A stretch of DNA of 64,000 nucleotides from Stenotrophomonas sp. SAU14A_NAIMI4_8 (GTDB taxonomy: Bacteria; Pseudomonadota; Gammaproteobacteria; Xanthomonadales; Xanthomonadaceae): contig NZ_CP025999.1 of NCBI RefSeq assembly GCF_003086695.1, positions 608,820-672,819 of the forward strand, in the 5' to 3' direction. Under the pieces are notes generated by a model. It searched no databases. It was given only the letters and a program-made list of their open reading frames with translations, and was not told where the DNA came from. Below are positions 1 through 7,671 of this stretch, in pieces. A program made the translations under genes and the position numbers. Every line of letters begins with the position of its first letter. Positions within the stretch are counted from its first letter, which is position 1.

Positions 1-29
1 CAAATGGGCAGCGTGATGGTGGCGCACGC

Positions 30-55
30 TAGAATGAAGCGCCCCGTCGCGGGGC
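30..55 (+). promoter_or_regulatory. candidate -10 box and small GC hairpin
   Basis: TAGAAT at 30-35 matches a -10 hexamer that recurs in this window ahead of etfB, wzm and scoA. It is followed by a perfect 6-bp inverted repeat (GCCCCG/CGGGGC, 41-55, loop TCG) without a U-tract. No clear -35 is visible because the window starts just upstream. It could drive the phosphatase at 164, or the hairpin could be the tail of a gene outside the window. Confidence 0.3.
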
Positions 56-77
56 ATCAGTTCTGGAAGTTCTGCCC

Positions 78-167
78 ATGATCGTGTTCCACCTGCCGCC
101 GCCCCTCGCCACTGGCCTGCTCATGGCGCTACCGCGCCGCCCGTTGCTGAGCGGCCGGCCGCGATGA
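78..167 (+). CDS. possible 29-codon leader ORF
   Basis: A 29-residue ORF opens with ATG after a GGAAG purine run (65-69) and its TGA overlaps the ATG of the phosphatase gene as ATGA. The spacing and overlap would permit translational coupling. The peptide is proline/leucine-rich and I recognise no family. It may be chance; the only support is the coupled stop/start and the plausible ribosome binding site. Confidence 0.2.
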   Translation: MIVFHLPPPLATGLLMALPRRPLLSGRPR

Positions 168-742
168 TCCTCGATCTGGTCCGCCACGCCGCCAATGGTC
201 GCGATGAATTCCTGGACGGCCGCACCGACCCACCGCAGCTTGCGCGTCTGCCGCAGGAACTGGTCGATGCCTACGCCGCGCAGGAATGGCAGCGGGTGAT
301 CAGCTCACCGCGCCTGCGTTCGCTGCACACCGCCATGGCGCTGGCCACGCCGCGCGGGCTGGACGTGGAAGCCGACGAGGAATGGGAGGAGCTGGATTTC
401 GGTGACTGGGACGGGCAGAGCCTGTTCGATCTGCCGGAAGATGCGCTGGCCGCGTTCCATGCCGATCCGCATGCCTTCCCGCCGCCGCACGGCGAAAGCT
501 GGGGGCACTTCGAGCGCCGCATCGCGCGTGCGTTGGACCGTCTGCTGGACGAGGAGGACGCCGCGCCGACCGTGGTGGTCAGCCATGGCGGACCGCTGCG
601 GATGGTGCTGTCGCTGGTCTGTGGCCTGCCGCTGTCGCTGTGCTGGGCGCTGCGCATCGACCACGGCACGCGCCTGCGGGTGTGGGTCGAGCGCGGTGAA
701 GTGGGGTTGGTGGGCGAACTGCTGGAGCTGCAGCAGCCCTGA
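164..742 (+). CDS. histidine phosphatase family protein (CobC-like)
   Basis: 192 residues of the phosphoglycerate-mutase-like histidine phosphatase superfamily. The N-terminus carries LVRHA at residues 5-9, the RH motif holding the phospho-accepting histidine, and the second catalytic histidine lies in SHGGPLR about residue 141. Length and small size fit alpha-ribazole-5'-phosphate phosphatase (CobC), the last step of cobalamin nucleotide-loop assembly, but phosphatases of this fold are hard to assign without context and no other cobalamin gene is inside the window. The canonical RHGxT is RHAAN here. The gene ends ahead of a REP pair and converges with the TfoX-C gene on the other strand. Confidence 0.75.
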   Translation: MILDLVRHAANGRDEFLDGRTDPPQLARLPQELVDAYAAQEWQRVISSPRLRSLHTAMALATPRGLDVEADEEWEELDFGDWDGQSLFDLPEDALAAFHADPHAFPPPHGESWGHFERRIARALDRLLDEEDAAPTVVVSHGGPLRMVLSLVCGLPLSLCWALRIDHGTRLRVWVERGEVGLVGELLELQQP

Positions 743-749
743 GTGCGTC

Positions 750-837
750 GCCGGGCAGGGCCCGGCGCTACCCGACGAATACCGGGCCATGCCCGGCGGA
801 GACGCGCGCACACCGGTAGCGCCGGGCCATGCCCGGC
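750..837. repeat. REP pair (GCCGGGC...GCGCTACC type)
   Basis: Two palindromic units face each other: 750-772 (GCCGGGCAGGGCCCGGCGCT then ACC) and 815-837 (GGTAGC then GCCGGGCCATGCCCGGC). Each is a small stem with GTAG/CTAC at one end, the layout of S. maltophilia GTAG-type REP elements. The pair sits between convergent genes and may fold as one long hairpin that acts as a terminator or mRNA stabiliser. Confidence 0.85.
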
Positions 838-850
838 GAGCGCGGCGACC

Positions 851-1207
851 TCAATCTTCGTCGGCGCTGTCTGTGTCGTTGTCGTTGCCGCCGTCATCGA
901 AGCGCTGCTCGTGCACCGGGCCCGAGGCCGGGCCGGCAGCCTTCAACGGGTGTGCGGCAATGCGCGCTTCGTAGTCCTGTACCAGCGCTTCGCGCTGCGG
1001 CTCGCTCAGCTCCTGCCAGTGGCAGTCCAGCAGTGCGCCTTCCAGCGAATAGAGCAGGTTCAGGCTGGGCTTGAAGCCGGCCCGCTTGACCTTCACGAAG
1101 GCCCCGACCGCGCCCAGCGCGGCCAGGTCCTCGCGGCTGCGCAGACCGACCTGGCGCAGCCAGGCCGCACTCTTCGGGCCGATGTTGCGCAGCTTGGCCG
1201 CGCTCAT
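851..1207 (-). CDS. TfoX/Sxy C-terminal domain protein
   Basis: 118 residues. The body (SAAKLRNIGPKSAAWLRQVG and onward) is the helix-hairpin-helix-like TfoX C-terminal domain, found alone in many proteobacteria and fused to an N-terminal domain in competence regulator TfoX/Sxy. Here the N-terminal domain is absent, so a competence role is not implied. The last 20 residues are acidic and low-complexity (Asp/Asn/Glu). The ATG overlaps the TCA stop of the upstream sulfoxide reductase gene (ATGA), so the two genes are probably one transcript. The molecular function of the stand-alone domain is unknown. Confidence 0.85.
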   Translation of the reverse strand: MSAAKLRNIGPKSAAWLRQVGLRSREDLAALGAVGAFVKVKRAGFKPSLNLLYSLEGALLDCHWQELSEPQREALVQDYEARIAAHPLKAAGPASGPVHEQRFDDGGNDNDTDSADED

Positions 1208-1686
1208 CCCAACGCCTCCACGAACACGCGGGCGATGGCTTCCAGGCCGGCCTGGTCGTCACCATCGAAGCGGGCGACCTTGGGGCTGTCGATGTCGAAC
1301 ACGCCGATCAGTTCATCGCCGCGCAGCAGCGGCACCACCAGTTCCGAACGCGAGGCCGAATCGCAGGCGATGTGGCCGGGGAAGGCATCCACGTCCTCCA
1401 CGCGCTGGGTCACGCGCTGGCTGGCGGCGGCACCGCACACGCCCTTGTCCAGCGGAATGCGCACGCAGGCGGGCAGGCCCTGGAACGGGCCGACGACCAG
1501 CTCCTTGCCGTCGTACAGGTAGAAGCCCACCCAGTTCAGGTCGGGCAGGGCGTGGTAGACCAGTGCAGAGAGGTTGGCCGCATTGGCGATGCGGTCGGTC
1601 TCGCCGTAGACCAGGCCACGGGCCTGTTCCAGCAGCTGGGCGTATTGTTCCGGCTTGCTGCCGGTAAGCGAGGCGTTGGCGAACAT
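1204..1686 (-). CDS. free methionine-(R)-sulfoxide reductase (fRMsr, GAF domain)
   Basis: 160-residue single GAF domain protein that reduces free L-methionine-(R)-sulfoxide in the cytoplasm. The family signature NWVGFYLY is present, and the three cysteines expected for catalysis and resolution are visible in PACVRI, KGVCGAAA and HIACDS, followed by ELVVPL and GVFDIDSP. Length matches the YebR/fRMsr family. It is first gene of a two-gene unit with the TfoX-C gene and is divergent from bioD across a 69-bp gap. With msrA and msrB at 4.4-7.5 kb, the window encodes repair of both free and protein-bound methionine sulfoxide. Confidence 0.93.
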   Translation of the reverse strand: MFANASLTGSKPEQYAQLLEQARGLVYGETDRIANAANLSALVYHALPDLNWVGFYLYDGKELVVGPFQGLPACVRIPLDKGVCGAAASQRVTQRVEDVDAFPGHIACDSASRSELVVPLLRGDELIGVFDIDSPKVARFDGDDQAGLEAIARVFVEALG

Positions 1687-1717
1687 GGCCGCAGTCTAGC
1701 AAGCGCGCCCGGCCAGC

Positions 1718-1723
1718 GATAAT
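1718..1723 (+). promoter_or_regulatory. candidate -10 box for bioD
   Basis: GATAAT lies 33 bp ahead of the bioD ATG in the short divergent gap. No strong -35 hexamer is seen at the expected distance. Confidence 0.35.
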
Positions 1724-1755
1724 GAACGCTCTGTTGCCCTGCTGGAGCCCTTGCC

Positions 1756-2460
1756 ATGCCGTTGCCCACCGTGTTGCCACCGGCGCTGTTCGTCACCGGC
1801 ACCGATACCGAGATCGGCAAGACCGCGGCCAGTACCGCGCTGCTGCACGCGCTGCGCCGGCGCGGCCTGCGCGCGGTGGGCATGAAGCCGGTGGCCAGTG
1901 GCAGCCACGATCTGGGCGAAGGGCTGCGCAACGACGATGCGCTGGCGCTGCAGGCGGCCAGTGACCCGGTGCCGGCCTATGCCGATCTGAACCCGTATGC
2001 GCTGCGGCAGCCGCTGGCGCCGGAGCTGGCCGCTGCCGAAGACGGGGTGCAGGTGCAGCTGGCGCCGATCGTGGCGGCCTTCGAGCGCCTGCGCGCCACC
2101 GCCGATACCGTGGTGGTGGAAGGCGTGGGCGGCTGGATGGCGCCGCTGTCGGCAGAGCTGGACCAGCTGGACCTGGTGCGCGCACTGCGGCTGCCGGTGG
2201 TGCTGGTGGTCGGCCTGCGGCTGGGCTGCGTGAACCACGCGCGGCTGACTGCGCAATCGCTGCAGGCGGCCGGCGTGGAGTGCCTGGGCTGGATCGGCAA
2301 CCACATCGACCCGGCCATGCAGCGCCAGGACGAAAACATGGCCACGCTGGTGCAGCGCCTGCCGATGCCCTGCTGGGGCCGGCTGCCCCATCTGCCCGGT
2401 GCCGATGGCCGAACCCTGAGCGAGCACCTGGGCGCAGAGCAGCGCGCGGGCCAGCGGTAG
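1756..2460 (+). CDS. bioD: dethiobiotin synthetase
   Basis: 234 residues, usual BioD length. It is the ATP-dependent carboxylase that closes the ureido ring of 7,8-diaminopelargonate to form dethiobiotin in biotin synthesis. The P-loop GTDTEIGKT lies at about residues 15-23, MKPVASG carries the substrate-side lysine, and VVVEGVGGWMAPL and GNHIDP are family motifs. The ATG at 1756 is chosen because BioD proteins start only a few residues before the P-loop. It is a lone gene, with no other bio gene nearby. The TAG stop codon is the GTAG head of a REP element, and the 3' end of the coding sequence is part of a 139-bp tandem duplication. Confidence 0.95.
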   Translation: MPLPTVLPPALFVTGTDTEIGKTAASTALLHALRRRGLRAVGMKPVASGSHDLGEGLRNDDALALQAASDPVPAYADLNPYALRQPLAPELAAAEDGVQVQLAPIVAAFERLRATADTVVVEGVGGWMAPLSAELDQLDLVRALRLPVVLVVGLRLGCVNHARLTAQSLQAAGVECLGWIGNHIDPAMQRQDENMATLVQRLPMPCWGRLPHLPGADGRTLSEHLGAEQRAGQR

Positions 2461-2691
2461 AGTCGAGTGTCAGTCGACTATCGCGCGCAGGGCGGGGTTT
2501 CGGGCGTTCCATCGGAAGCAGTCGACTGACAGTCGACTCTACCCCGTCGTCACCCTGAGCGAGCACCTGGGCCCGGGTCAGCGCGCGGAGCAGCGGTAGA
2601 GTCGACTGTCAGTCGACTATCGCGCGCAGCGCGGGGTTTTCAGGCGCTCTACCGGAAGCAGTCGACTGACAGTCGACTCTACCCCGTCGTC
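2414..2691. repeat. 139-bp tandem duplication carrying two REP pairs
   Basis: Two near-identical 139-bp units (2414-2552 and 2553-2691). Each begins with CCCTGAGCGAGCACCTGGGC, the sequence encoding the end of BioD, and carries an inverted REP pair: 2457-2479 with 2520-2542, and 2596-2618 with 2660-2682 (GTAGAGTCGA... facing ...TCGACTCTAC). The first copy is coding up to the bioD stop; the second is non-coding. The units differ at scattered positions. Confidence 0.9.
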
Positions 2692-2720
2692 CCCCTACCG
2701 TCGTCGATTCCAGCCGCTCA

Positions 2721-4175
2721 TCACCGTGCCGCCAACGCCCGCGCGATCGCGCCCAACCGTTCCACTGCGCCGACGAACCGTGCATCCAGGCTCTGGCAGC
2801 ACGACAGCCGCAGGCAGTGGCGGTAGCGGGCGCCGCGCGAGTAGACGTGCCCAGGCATGAACACGATGTCCTGCTGCAACGCGCGTTCGAACAGCTCGCC
2901 GGTGTCCACGCCGGGCACTTCCAGCCACAGCAGGAAGCCGCCCGACGGCTCGGTGGCGCGCGTGCCGGCCGGGAAGTGCTCGGCCACCAGTTGCCGCAGG
3001 CGGCCCACCTGTTCGCGGTACAGCCGGCGCATGCGATGCAGGTGGTGCTCGTAGCCACCGCCCTCCAGGTACGCGGCCACGGCATCGGCCAGGAACTGCG
3101 GCTCGCCGCCGGTGCTCTGGAATTTCAGCAGTGCGATGCGTTCGGCGAAGCGCCCGCCATCGAGCCAACCGATGCGGTAGTCCGGCGCCAGCGTCTTGGA
3201 AAAGCCGCCCACCACCATCACCCAGCCGTCGCGATCGAAGGCCTTCAGCAGTGGCGCCGGTGGCTCGCTGAACTGCAGTTCGGCGTACACCGCATCTTCG
3301 ATCAGGGGCAGTTGGCGGGCGTTGACCAGCTCGGCCAGGCGCTGCTTTTCGGCCACCGGCATGCTGCAGCCCAGCGGGTTGTGCACGGTGGGCATCACCA
3401 CCACGGCCGCCAGCGCGGTGTGGTCCAGCAGGGTGGCCAGTGCGTCAACATCCAGCCCGTGTTGCGGGTGGGTGGGAATTTCGATGGCACGCAGGCCCAG
3501 GTTGGCCAGCAGCGGGTACAGATTGAAGTAGGACGGCGCCTCGATGCCTACCGCATCGCCGGGCTCGGCCACCGCGCGCAGCGCCAGCTGCAGTGCCTCC
3601 ATCGCACCGTGGGTCAGCAGCAGCCGGTCGGCATGGGTGTGCAGGCCCATGCGCGGGCCGCGGCGCACGATCTGCGCCAGCAACCGCGGTGAGCCGTTGG
3701 TGCGTGCGTAGGTTTCCAGCGTGTGCTGGCCGTGGCGCAGCACCTGCGCCGTGTGCCGGGCCAGCTGCGCGCCGGGGTAGAACTGGCGGCCGCGCGGGCC
3801 GGCGAACGCCAGATCGACCACGCGGGGGCGCTGCTGCGCGGCCAGCACCCGCGCCATCAACGCGTGTTGCTGCGGCGCGGTGGGGGCCGACGGCGCATCA
3901 CGCAGCGAGCGCTGCGGCGCGGACAGTCGTGGTGCTACCTCGAAGCCGGCCTTGGGGCGCGGGATCACCAGACCGGCATCTTCAAGTTGCCGGTAGGCGG
4001 CGATCACGGTGTTCAGGCTCAGCTGGCGCTGCGAGGCCATCTGCCGCAGCGAGGGCAGGCGGCTGCCGACCGGTAGCCGCCCGCCATGGATGGCTTCGGC
4101 CAGCTCGTCGGACAGGCGCTGGTAGCGGGGCGCGGCCACGCTGGCCTGCTCATCTGTATCCATCATTCTGGCCAT
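2721..4175 (-). CDS. MocR-type GntR transcriptional regulator with aminotransferase-like domain
   Basis: 484 residues. An N-terminal GntR winged helix (about 15-85; YQRLSDELAEAI, LPSLRQMASQRQLSLNTVI) is followed by a fold-type I aminotransferase-like domain. The PLP-lysine region GGFSKTLAPDYRIG and SYFNLYPLLANLG, HNPLG are visible. MocR regulators sense PLP or amino compounds and regulate vitamin B6, GABA or taurine genes, among others; the target here cannot be told, since no obvious metabolic partner adjoins. The ATG at 4175 is the first that precedes the whole DNA-binding domain, though an ATG at 4166 is also possible. No strong ribosome binding site distinguishes them. Confidence 0.9.
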   Translation of the reverse strand: MARMMDTDEQASVAAPRYQRLSDELAEAIHGGRLPVGSRLPSLRQMASQRQLSLNTVIAAYRQLEDAGLVIPRPKAGFEVAPRLSAPQRSLRDAPSAPTAPQQHALMARVLAAQQRPRVVDLAFAGPRGRQFYPGAQLARHTAQVLRHGQHTLETYARTNGSPRLLAQIVRRGPRMGLHTHADRLLLTHGAMEALQLALRAVAEPGDAVGIEAPSYFNLYPLLANLGLRAIEIPTHPQHGLDVDALATLLDHTALAAVVVMPTVHNPLGCSMPVAEKQRLAELVNARQLPLIEDAVYAELQFSEPPAPLLKAFDRDGWVMVVGGFSKTLAPDYRIGWLDGGRFAERIALLKFQSTGGEPQFLADAVAAYLEGGGYEHHLHRMRRLYREQVGRLRQLVAEHFPAGTRATEPSGGFLLWLEVPGVDTGELFERALQQDIVFMPGHVYSRGARYRHCLRLSCCQSLDARFVGAVERLGAIARALAAR

Positions 4176-4199
4176 GGTCTGGCTCTGTACCCGTCATGC

Positions 4200-4292
4200 C
4201 CGCGAGCCTAGCATGTTGCTGTCGGCCCGGCCTGATCGGGGCAGGGCCGAACTTTCACAGCGCACGGCCCTGGTGGCCGTGCGCTTTTTTTT
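4200..4292 (+). ncRNA. candidate sRNA ending in an orphan Rho-independent terminator
   Basis: A textbook terminator lies at 4260-4292: a perfect 10-bp stem GCGCACGGCC/GGCCGTGCGC, 5-nt loop CTGGT, then eight T. No plus-strand gene ends nearby; the closest upstream one is bioD, 1.8 kb away, and the gene to the left (MocR) runs the other way. A second smaller stem (CGGCCC 4223-4228 with GGGCCG 4244-4249) precedes it. Together they suggest a short plus-strand transcript of roughly 70-110 nt starting in the MocR upstream region. The 5' end is unknown. Confidence 0.45.
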
Positions 4293-4336
4293 GCGGCGGG
4301 TTCGTGGCGTCGCGCTTGCTGTACCGATTGACCCAG

Positions 4337-4419
4337 GTAGAGTCGAGCTTGCTCGACTGATCGGCAAAGCAGTCGAGCAAGCTCGACTCTACGACAGCGG
4401 ACGTCGAGCGCGCTCGACG
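4337..4419. repeat. REP pair plus 18-bp palindrome
   Basis: GTAG-headed unit GTAGAGTCGAGCTTGCTCGA starting at 4337 faces its inverted copy ending CTCGACTCTAC at 4392. Ten bases on, CGTCGAGCGCGCTCGACG (4402-4419) is a perfect 18-bp palindrome. They lie between the candidate sRNA terminator and the stop codon of msrA. Confidence 0.85.
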
Positions 4420-4430
4420 GTGGGGTGCCA

Positions 4431-5165
4431 TCAGCGCATCGGCACCAGCGTGGGCTGGCGGCGGTACAGCGCCGGGAACTGGCGGCCCAGCGCGGCCAGC
4501 TTCGGTGCGTCGTAGTAACGGATGTAGGCCGCCTGCGGATAGTTGGCCATGTAGTTCTGGTGGTAGGCCTCGGCCGGGTAGAAGCGCTGGCCGCTGGCGA
4601 TCTGGGTGACGATCGGCGCGCGGTAGACACCGGCCTGCTGCAGCTGGCCGACGTAGGCGCGGCTGGCTGCCAGCTGGCGGGCATCGTCGCTGAAGATCGC
4701 CGAGCGGTACTGGCTGCCATGGTCCGGGCCCTGGCGGTTCAACTGGGTCGGGTCGTGTGCCACGGCGAAGAACACCTGTAGCAGCTGGCCGTAGCTGACC
4801 TGGCGCGGATCGTAGTCCACCTTCACCGCTTCGGCATGGCCGGTATCACCGCGGCTGACCCGTTCGTAGCGCGCGTTGGCGGCGCTGCCACCGGCATAGC
4901 CGGACACGGCATTGCTCACGCCCTTCACGTGCTGGAACACGCCCTGCACGCCCCAGAAGCAGCCACCGGCGAACACCACGCTGGCGTGTGTGGCATCGTC
5001 GGCGAAGGCGGCCGCACCGGTCGGCGCCGGCAAGGCCATGGGCGCAGGCGCGTCAACCGGGGCGGCCACGGCACCCCGGTCCAGCAACAGCACGCCTGCC
5101 ACCAGTGCGCTGGCGACCAGGCCGGCCACGCCGGCGGCAATTCCCTGTTCAAAGGACAGCTTCAT
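4431..5165 (-). CDS. msrA: exported peptide methionine sulfoxide reductase A
   Basis: 244 residues. It reduces the S-epimer of methionine sulfoxide in proteins. The catalytic motif GCFWG is at residues 68-72, and GYAGG, GHAEAV and YHQNY are typical. An N-terminal hydrophobic segment (about 8-28) followed by Ala/Pro-rich sequence is a signal peptide or membrane anchor, placing the enzyme outside the cytoplasm. The start at 5165 (MKLSFEQ) is chosen over an in-frame upstream codon because GGGAGG lies 7 bases before it. It is third in an msrB-dipZ-msrA operon, 14 bp after dipZ. DipZ is the likely source of reducing power. Confidence 0.95.
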   Translation of the reverse strand: MKLSFEQGIAAGVAGLVASALVAGVLLLDRGAVAAPVDAPAPMALPAPTGAAAFADDATHASVVFAGGCFWGVQGVFQHVKGVSNAVSGYAGGSAANARYERVSRGDTGHAEAVKVDYDPRQVSYGQLLQVFFAVAHDPTQLNRQGPDHGSQYRSAIFSDDARQLAASRAYVGQLQQAGVYRAPIVTQIASGQRFYPAEAYHQNYMANYPQAAYIRYYDAPKLAALGRQFPALYRRQPTLVPMR

Positions 5166-5179
5166 CGCATCCTCCCGGT

Positions 5180-6946
5180 TCAACCGAAGGTAAAGGCGTA
5201 GGCCTGCACGCCCGCATCAAGGAACTCGATCTCGAAACGGTGCGGCGCTACCGCACCGCGCTGGCGCACCAATTGGTACAGCCGGTGTTCGTCGACCACG
5301 CCGCTGCCATCGGCGCGCACATCCGCGCCGGCGTCCGCGGCAGGCAACGGTTTGCCATCCAGCAGCACGCGGAAGCGCACCGGGCGACCATCCGCGCCGG
5401 GGGCCAGCACCAGATGCAGGTCGCGTGCATGGAACTGGAAGCCGATGCGACCGCCGCTCTGCTGCAGTTGCGCGGCCTCATCGATTACCGTCCAGCGCCC
5501 GGCCAGGCCCCACTGGTTCAACTGCAGCGCAGCAGGCAGGGTGTAGTCGAACGACGTGTCGTCGCGCTGGCCGCCGGGCGAGGCGAACTGTTCGGCACGC
5601 GCATGGCCCAGGTAGGTTTCCGGTGAACGCAGGTTGCCCATGTCGGCCTGCGCGGCCACGCCCTGCAGGTCAGCGGCGGCAGGGTCGGCCGGTGCCGGCA
5701 GATCGATCTGCCCGGCCTCGGTCAGCAGGCGACGGATCACCTGTTCGGAATGCGCATAGTTGCCCTCGCCGAACTGGTGCGCACGGATGTTGCCCTGCGC
5801 ATCCACGAAGTAGTGCGCTGGCCAGTAATTGTTGTTGAACGCGCGCCAGATGGCGTACTGGTTGTCCAGCGCCACCGGGTAGTCAACCTTCAGCTGCTGC
5901 ACGGCCTTCATCACGTTGCGCGGGTCGCGTTCGAAGGCGAATTCCGGCGTGTGCACGCCGATCACCACCAGGCCGTGGTCGCGGTAGCGGCGTTCCCACT
6001 CGTGCACGTAGGGCATGGCGCGCAGGCAGTTGATGCACGAGTAGGTCCAGAAATCGATCAGCACGACTTTGCCGCGCAGCTGCTCGCGGTCCAGCGGCGG
6101 GCTGTTCAACCAGCCGGTGGCGCCGGTCAGTGCGGGCAGGGTGCCTTCCATGGGCAACGGTGCATCGGCCGCCGCAGCGCTGGCCGACATCATCATCGAC
6201 GGCGGCGAAGGTTGCGCGCCGGGCACGGCATCGAGCAGACCCTGTTCGATGCGCGCGGTGCTGACCGTGGACAGGCGGGTCAGCAGGCCGGTATCCCAGC
6301 CCAGGCCGATGGCCACCACGGCCAGCAGCGCGGCAACGCCCAGCACCTTGCGCACGGCGTCGCCCAGGCCCAGGCGCGCCTGCAACGCACGGAACACGCG
6401 CCCGCCCACCCATACGGCCAGCGCCAGCGCGGTGATCGCACCCAGTGCATAGGCCAGCAGCAGGGCACTGGTGCCCACGCTGGCGCCATGCAGGGCGGCG
6501 CCGGTCAGCACCAACCCCAGGATCGGGCCGGCGCAGGGCGCCCACAGCAGGCCGGTGGCAATGCCGATCAGCAGCGAGGTACCGGCGCCACCCCGGCCGG
6601 CGGCATCGGCGGCGTCAGCACGCGCGCTCAATCGCGCACCCACGCGCTGGAACGGCGCCAGCAGGTGGTCGGCCAGGCGCGGCCACAGCAGCGCCAACGC
6701 GAACAGCGCCATCAGCACCAGCGCCACCCAGCGCCCGATCTGGTTGGCCTGCGCCACCCATTGGCTGCCGACGGCGGCCAGGCTGGCCACCACGGTGAAG
6801 GTGAGCGCCATGCCCAGCAGCAGCGGCAGGGTGCTGCGCAGGAACGGCCGGTCGGCGCGCGCGAACACGAACGGCAGCACCGGCAGGATGCACGGGCTGA
6901 GCAGGGTCAGGGCACCGCCCAGGTAAGACAGCAACAGCAACAGCAT
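5180..6946 (-). CDS. dipZ: DipZ-type CcdA/thioredoxin-like thiol electron transporter
   Basis: 588 residues in three parts. Residues 1-250 are a CcdA-like membrane domain with the paired cysteine motifs LLSPCILPVLPF and LLWAPCAGPILG that carry electrons across the inner membrane. Residues about 290-440 are a periplasmic TlpA/thioredoxin-like domain with WTYSCINC (CxxC) and VIGVHTPEF. The C-terminal 140 residues are the beta-rich domain typical of DipZ proteins. The start (MLLLLLSYLGG) overlaps the end of msrB by a few bases and has GCAGGAG upstream; a longer reading into msrB is rejected because it lacks family similarity. Context indicates it delivers electrons from cytoplasmic thioredoxin to MsrA and MsrB outside the membrane. 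Confidence 0.93.
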   Translation of the reverse strand: MLLLLLSYLGGALTLLSPCILPVLPFVFARADRPFLRSTLPLLLGMALTFTVVASLAAVGSQWVAQANQIGRWVALVLMALFALALLWPRLADHLLAPFQRVGARLSARADAADAAGRGGAGTSLLIGIATGLLWAPCAGPILGLVLTGAALHGASVGTSALLLAYALGAITALALAVWVGGRVFRALQARLGLGDAVRKVLGVAALLAVVAIGLGWDTGLLTRLSTVSTARIEQGLLDAVPGAQPSPPSMMMSASAAAADAPLPMEGTLPALTGATGWLNSPPLDREQLRGKVVLIDFWTYSCINCLRAMPYVHEWERRYRDHGLVVIGVHTPEFAFERDPRNVMKAVQQLKVDYPVALDNQYAIWRAFNNNYWPAHYFVDAQGNIRAHQFGEGNYAHSEQVIRRLLTEAGQIDLPAPADPAAADLQGVAAQADMGNLRSPETYLGHARAEQFASPGGQRDDTSFDYTLPAALQLNQWGLAGRWTVIDEAAQLQQSGGRIGFQFHARDLHLVLAPGADGRPVRFRVLLDGKPLPAADAGADVRADGSGVVDEHRLYQLVRQRGAVAPHRFEIEFLDAGVQAYAFTFG

Positions 6947-6948
6947 GG

Positions 6949-7527
6949 TCAGGCTCCTGCAGCAGAAGAAGAGGCACCCACGGGCACGCGCCAGCCGCCG
7001 GCGGCGTCCTGCCGTGCCGGGCCGGGCTGGAACAGCAGCGCCACCCCGTTCATGCAGTAGCGCAGCCCGGTGGGGCGCGGGCCGTCGTTGAAGACGTGGC
7101 CCAGGTGGCCACCGCAGCGCCGGCAATGCGCTTCCACCCGCAACATGCCGAAGGTGGTATCGCGGTCCTCGCCCACGGCGTTGTGCAGCGGCGCCCAGAA
7201 GCTGGGCCAGCCGGTGCCGCTGTCGAACTTGGTGGACGAGGAGAACAACGGCAGGCCGCAGCCAGCGCAGACGAAGGTGCCGCTGCGGTGCTCGCGGTCC
7301 AGCGGACTGCTTCCGGCACGTTCGGTGGCCTGCTGGCGCAGCACCGCGTACTGCGCCGGGGTCAGCAGTCGGCGCCATTCGGCATCGCTGCGCATCACTT
7401 CAAACTGGCGTTGCGGGCGCGCTTCAGCCGCGGCCGGCGTGGCCCGGCTGCAGGCGGCCAGGCCCAGCAGGCCAGCGGCGGTGGCGGCACCGCCCAGACC
7501 CAGCAGGTGGCGTCGGGTGAGGGGCAT
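6949..7527 (-). CDS. msrB: exported peptide methionine-(R)-S-oxide reductase B, Tat lipoprotein
   Basis: 192 residues. It reduces the R-epimer of protein methionine sulfoxide. The N-terminus MPLTRRHLLGLGG has a twin-arginine motif, and LAACS ends it like a lipobox, so the protein is predicted to be Tat-exported and lipid-anchored. The zinc-binding pairs CAGC and CRRCG and the catalytic-cysteine motif YCMNGVALLF are present, as is FDSGTGWPSF. The start at 7527 is backed by CGGAG eight bases upstream and by the signal. It is the first gene of msrB-dipZ-msrA. A proline/alanine tail ends the protein. Confidence 0.94.
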   Translation of the reverse strand: MPLTRRHLLGLGGAATAAGLLGLAACSRATPAAAEARPQRQFEVMRSDAEWRRLLTPAQYAVLRQQATERAGSSPLDREHRSGTFVCAGCGLPLFSSSTKFDSGTGWPSFWAPLHNAVGEDRDTTFGMLRVEAHCRRCGGHLGHVFNDGPRPTGLRYCMNGVALLFQPGPARQDAAGGWRVPVGASSSAAGA

Positions 7528-7671
7528 GGCGGACTCCGGGAAGGGGCGACGGGGCCATGCTGCGCCCGCCCGGGTCAACGAATCCTCACGCAGGATTCAA
7601 TTTTTCGTGAGGTATCGGCCGCCTTCCCGCGCCACAATGCGGGCAGCCTCCCCACTGGCCCCGAGCTGCCG

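Noticed and set aside
1..163. Cobalamin riboswitch or cobalamin operon upstream of the CobC-like gene
   Set aside because: No B12-box-like sequence or other cob gene is visible in the 163 bases available.
5750..7060. 436-codon plus-strand ORF over dipZ
   Set aside because: Gln/His-rich antisense reading; dipZ on the other strand has all its CxxC and membrane features.
5180..7378. 732-residue version of DipZ starting inside msrB
   Set aside because: The extra N-terminus reads msrB in a wrong frame; the ATG at 6946 has a ribosome binding site and starts the membrane domain.
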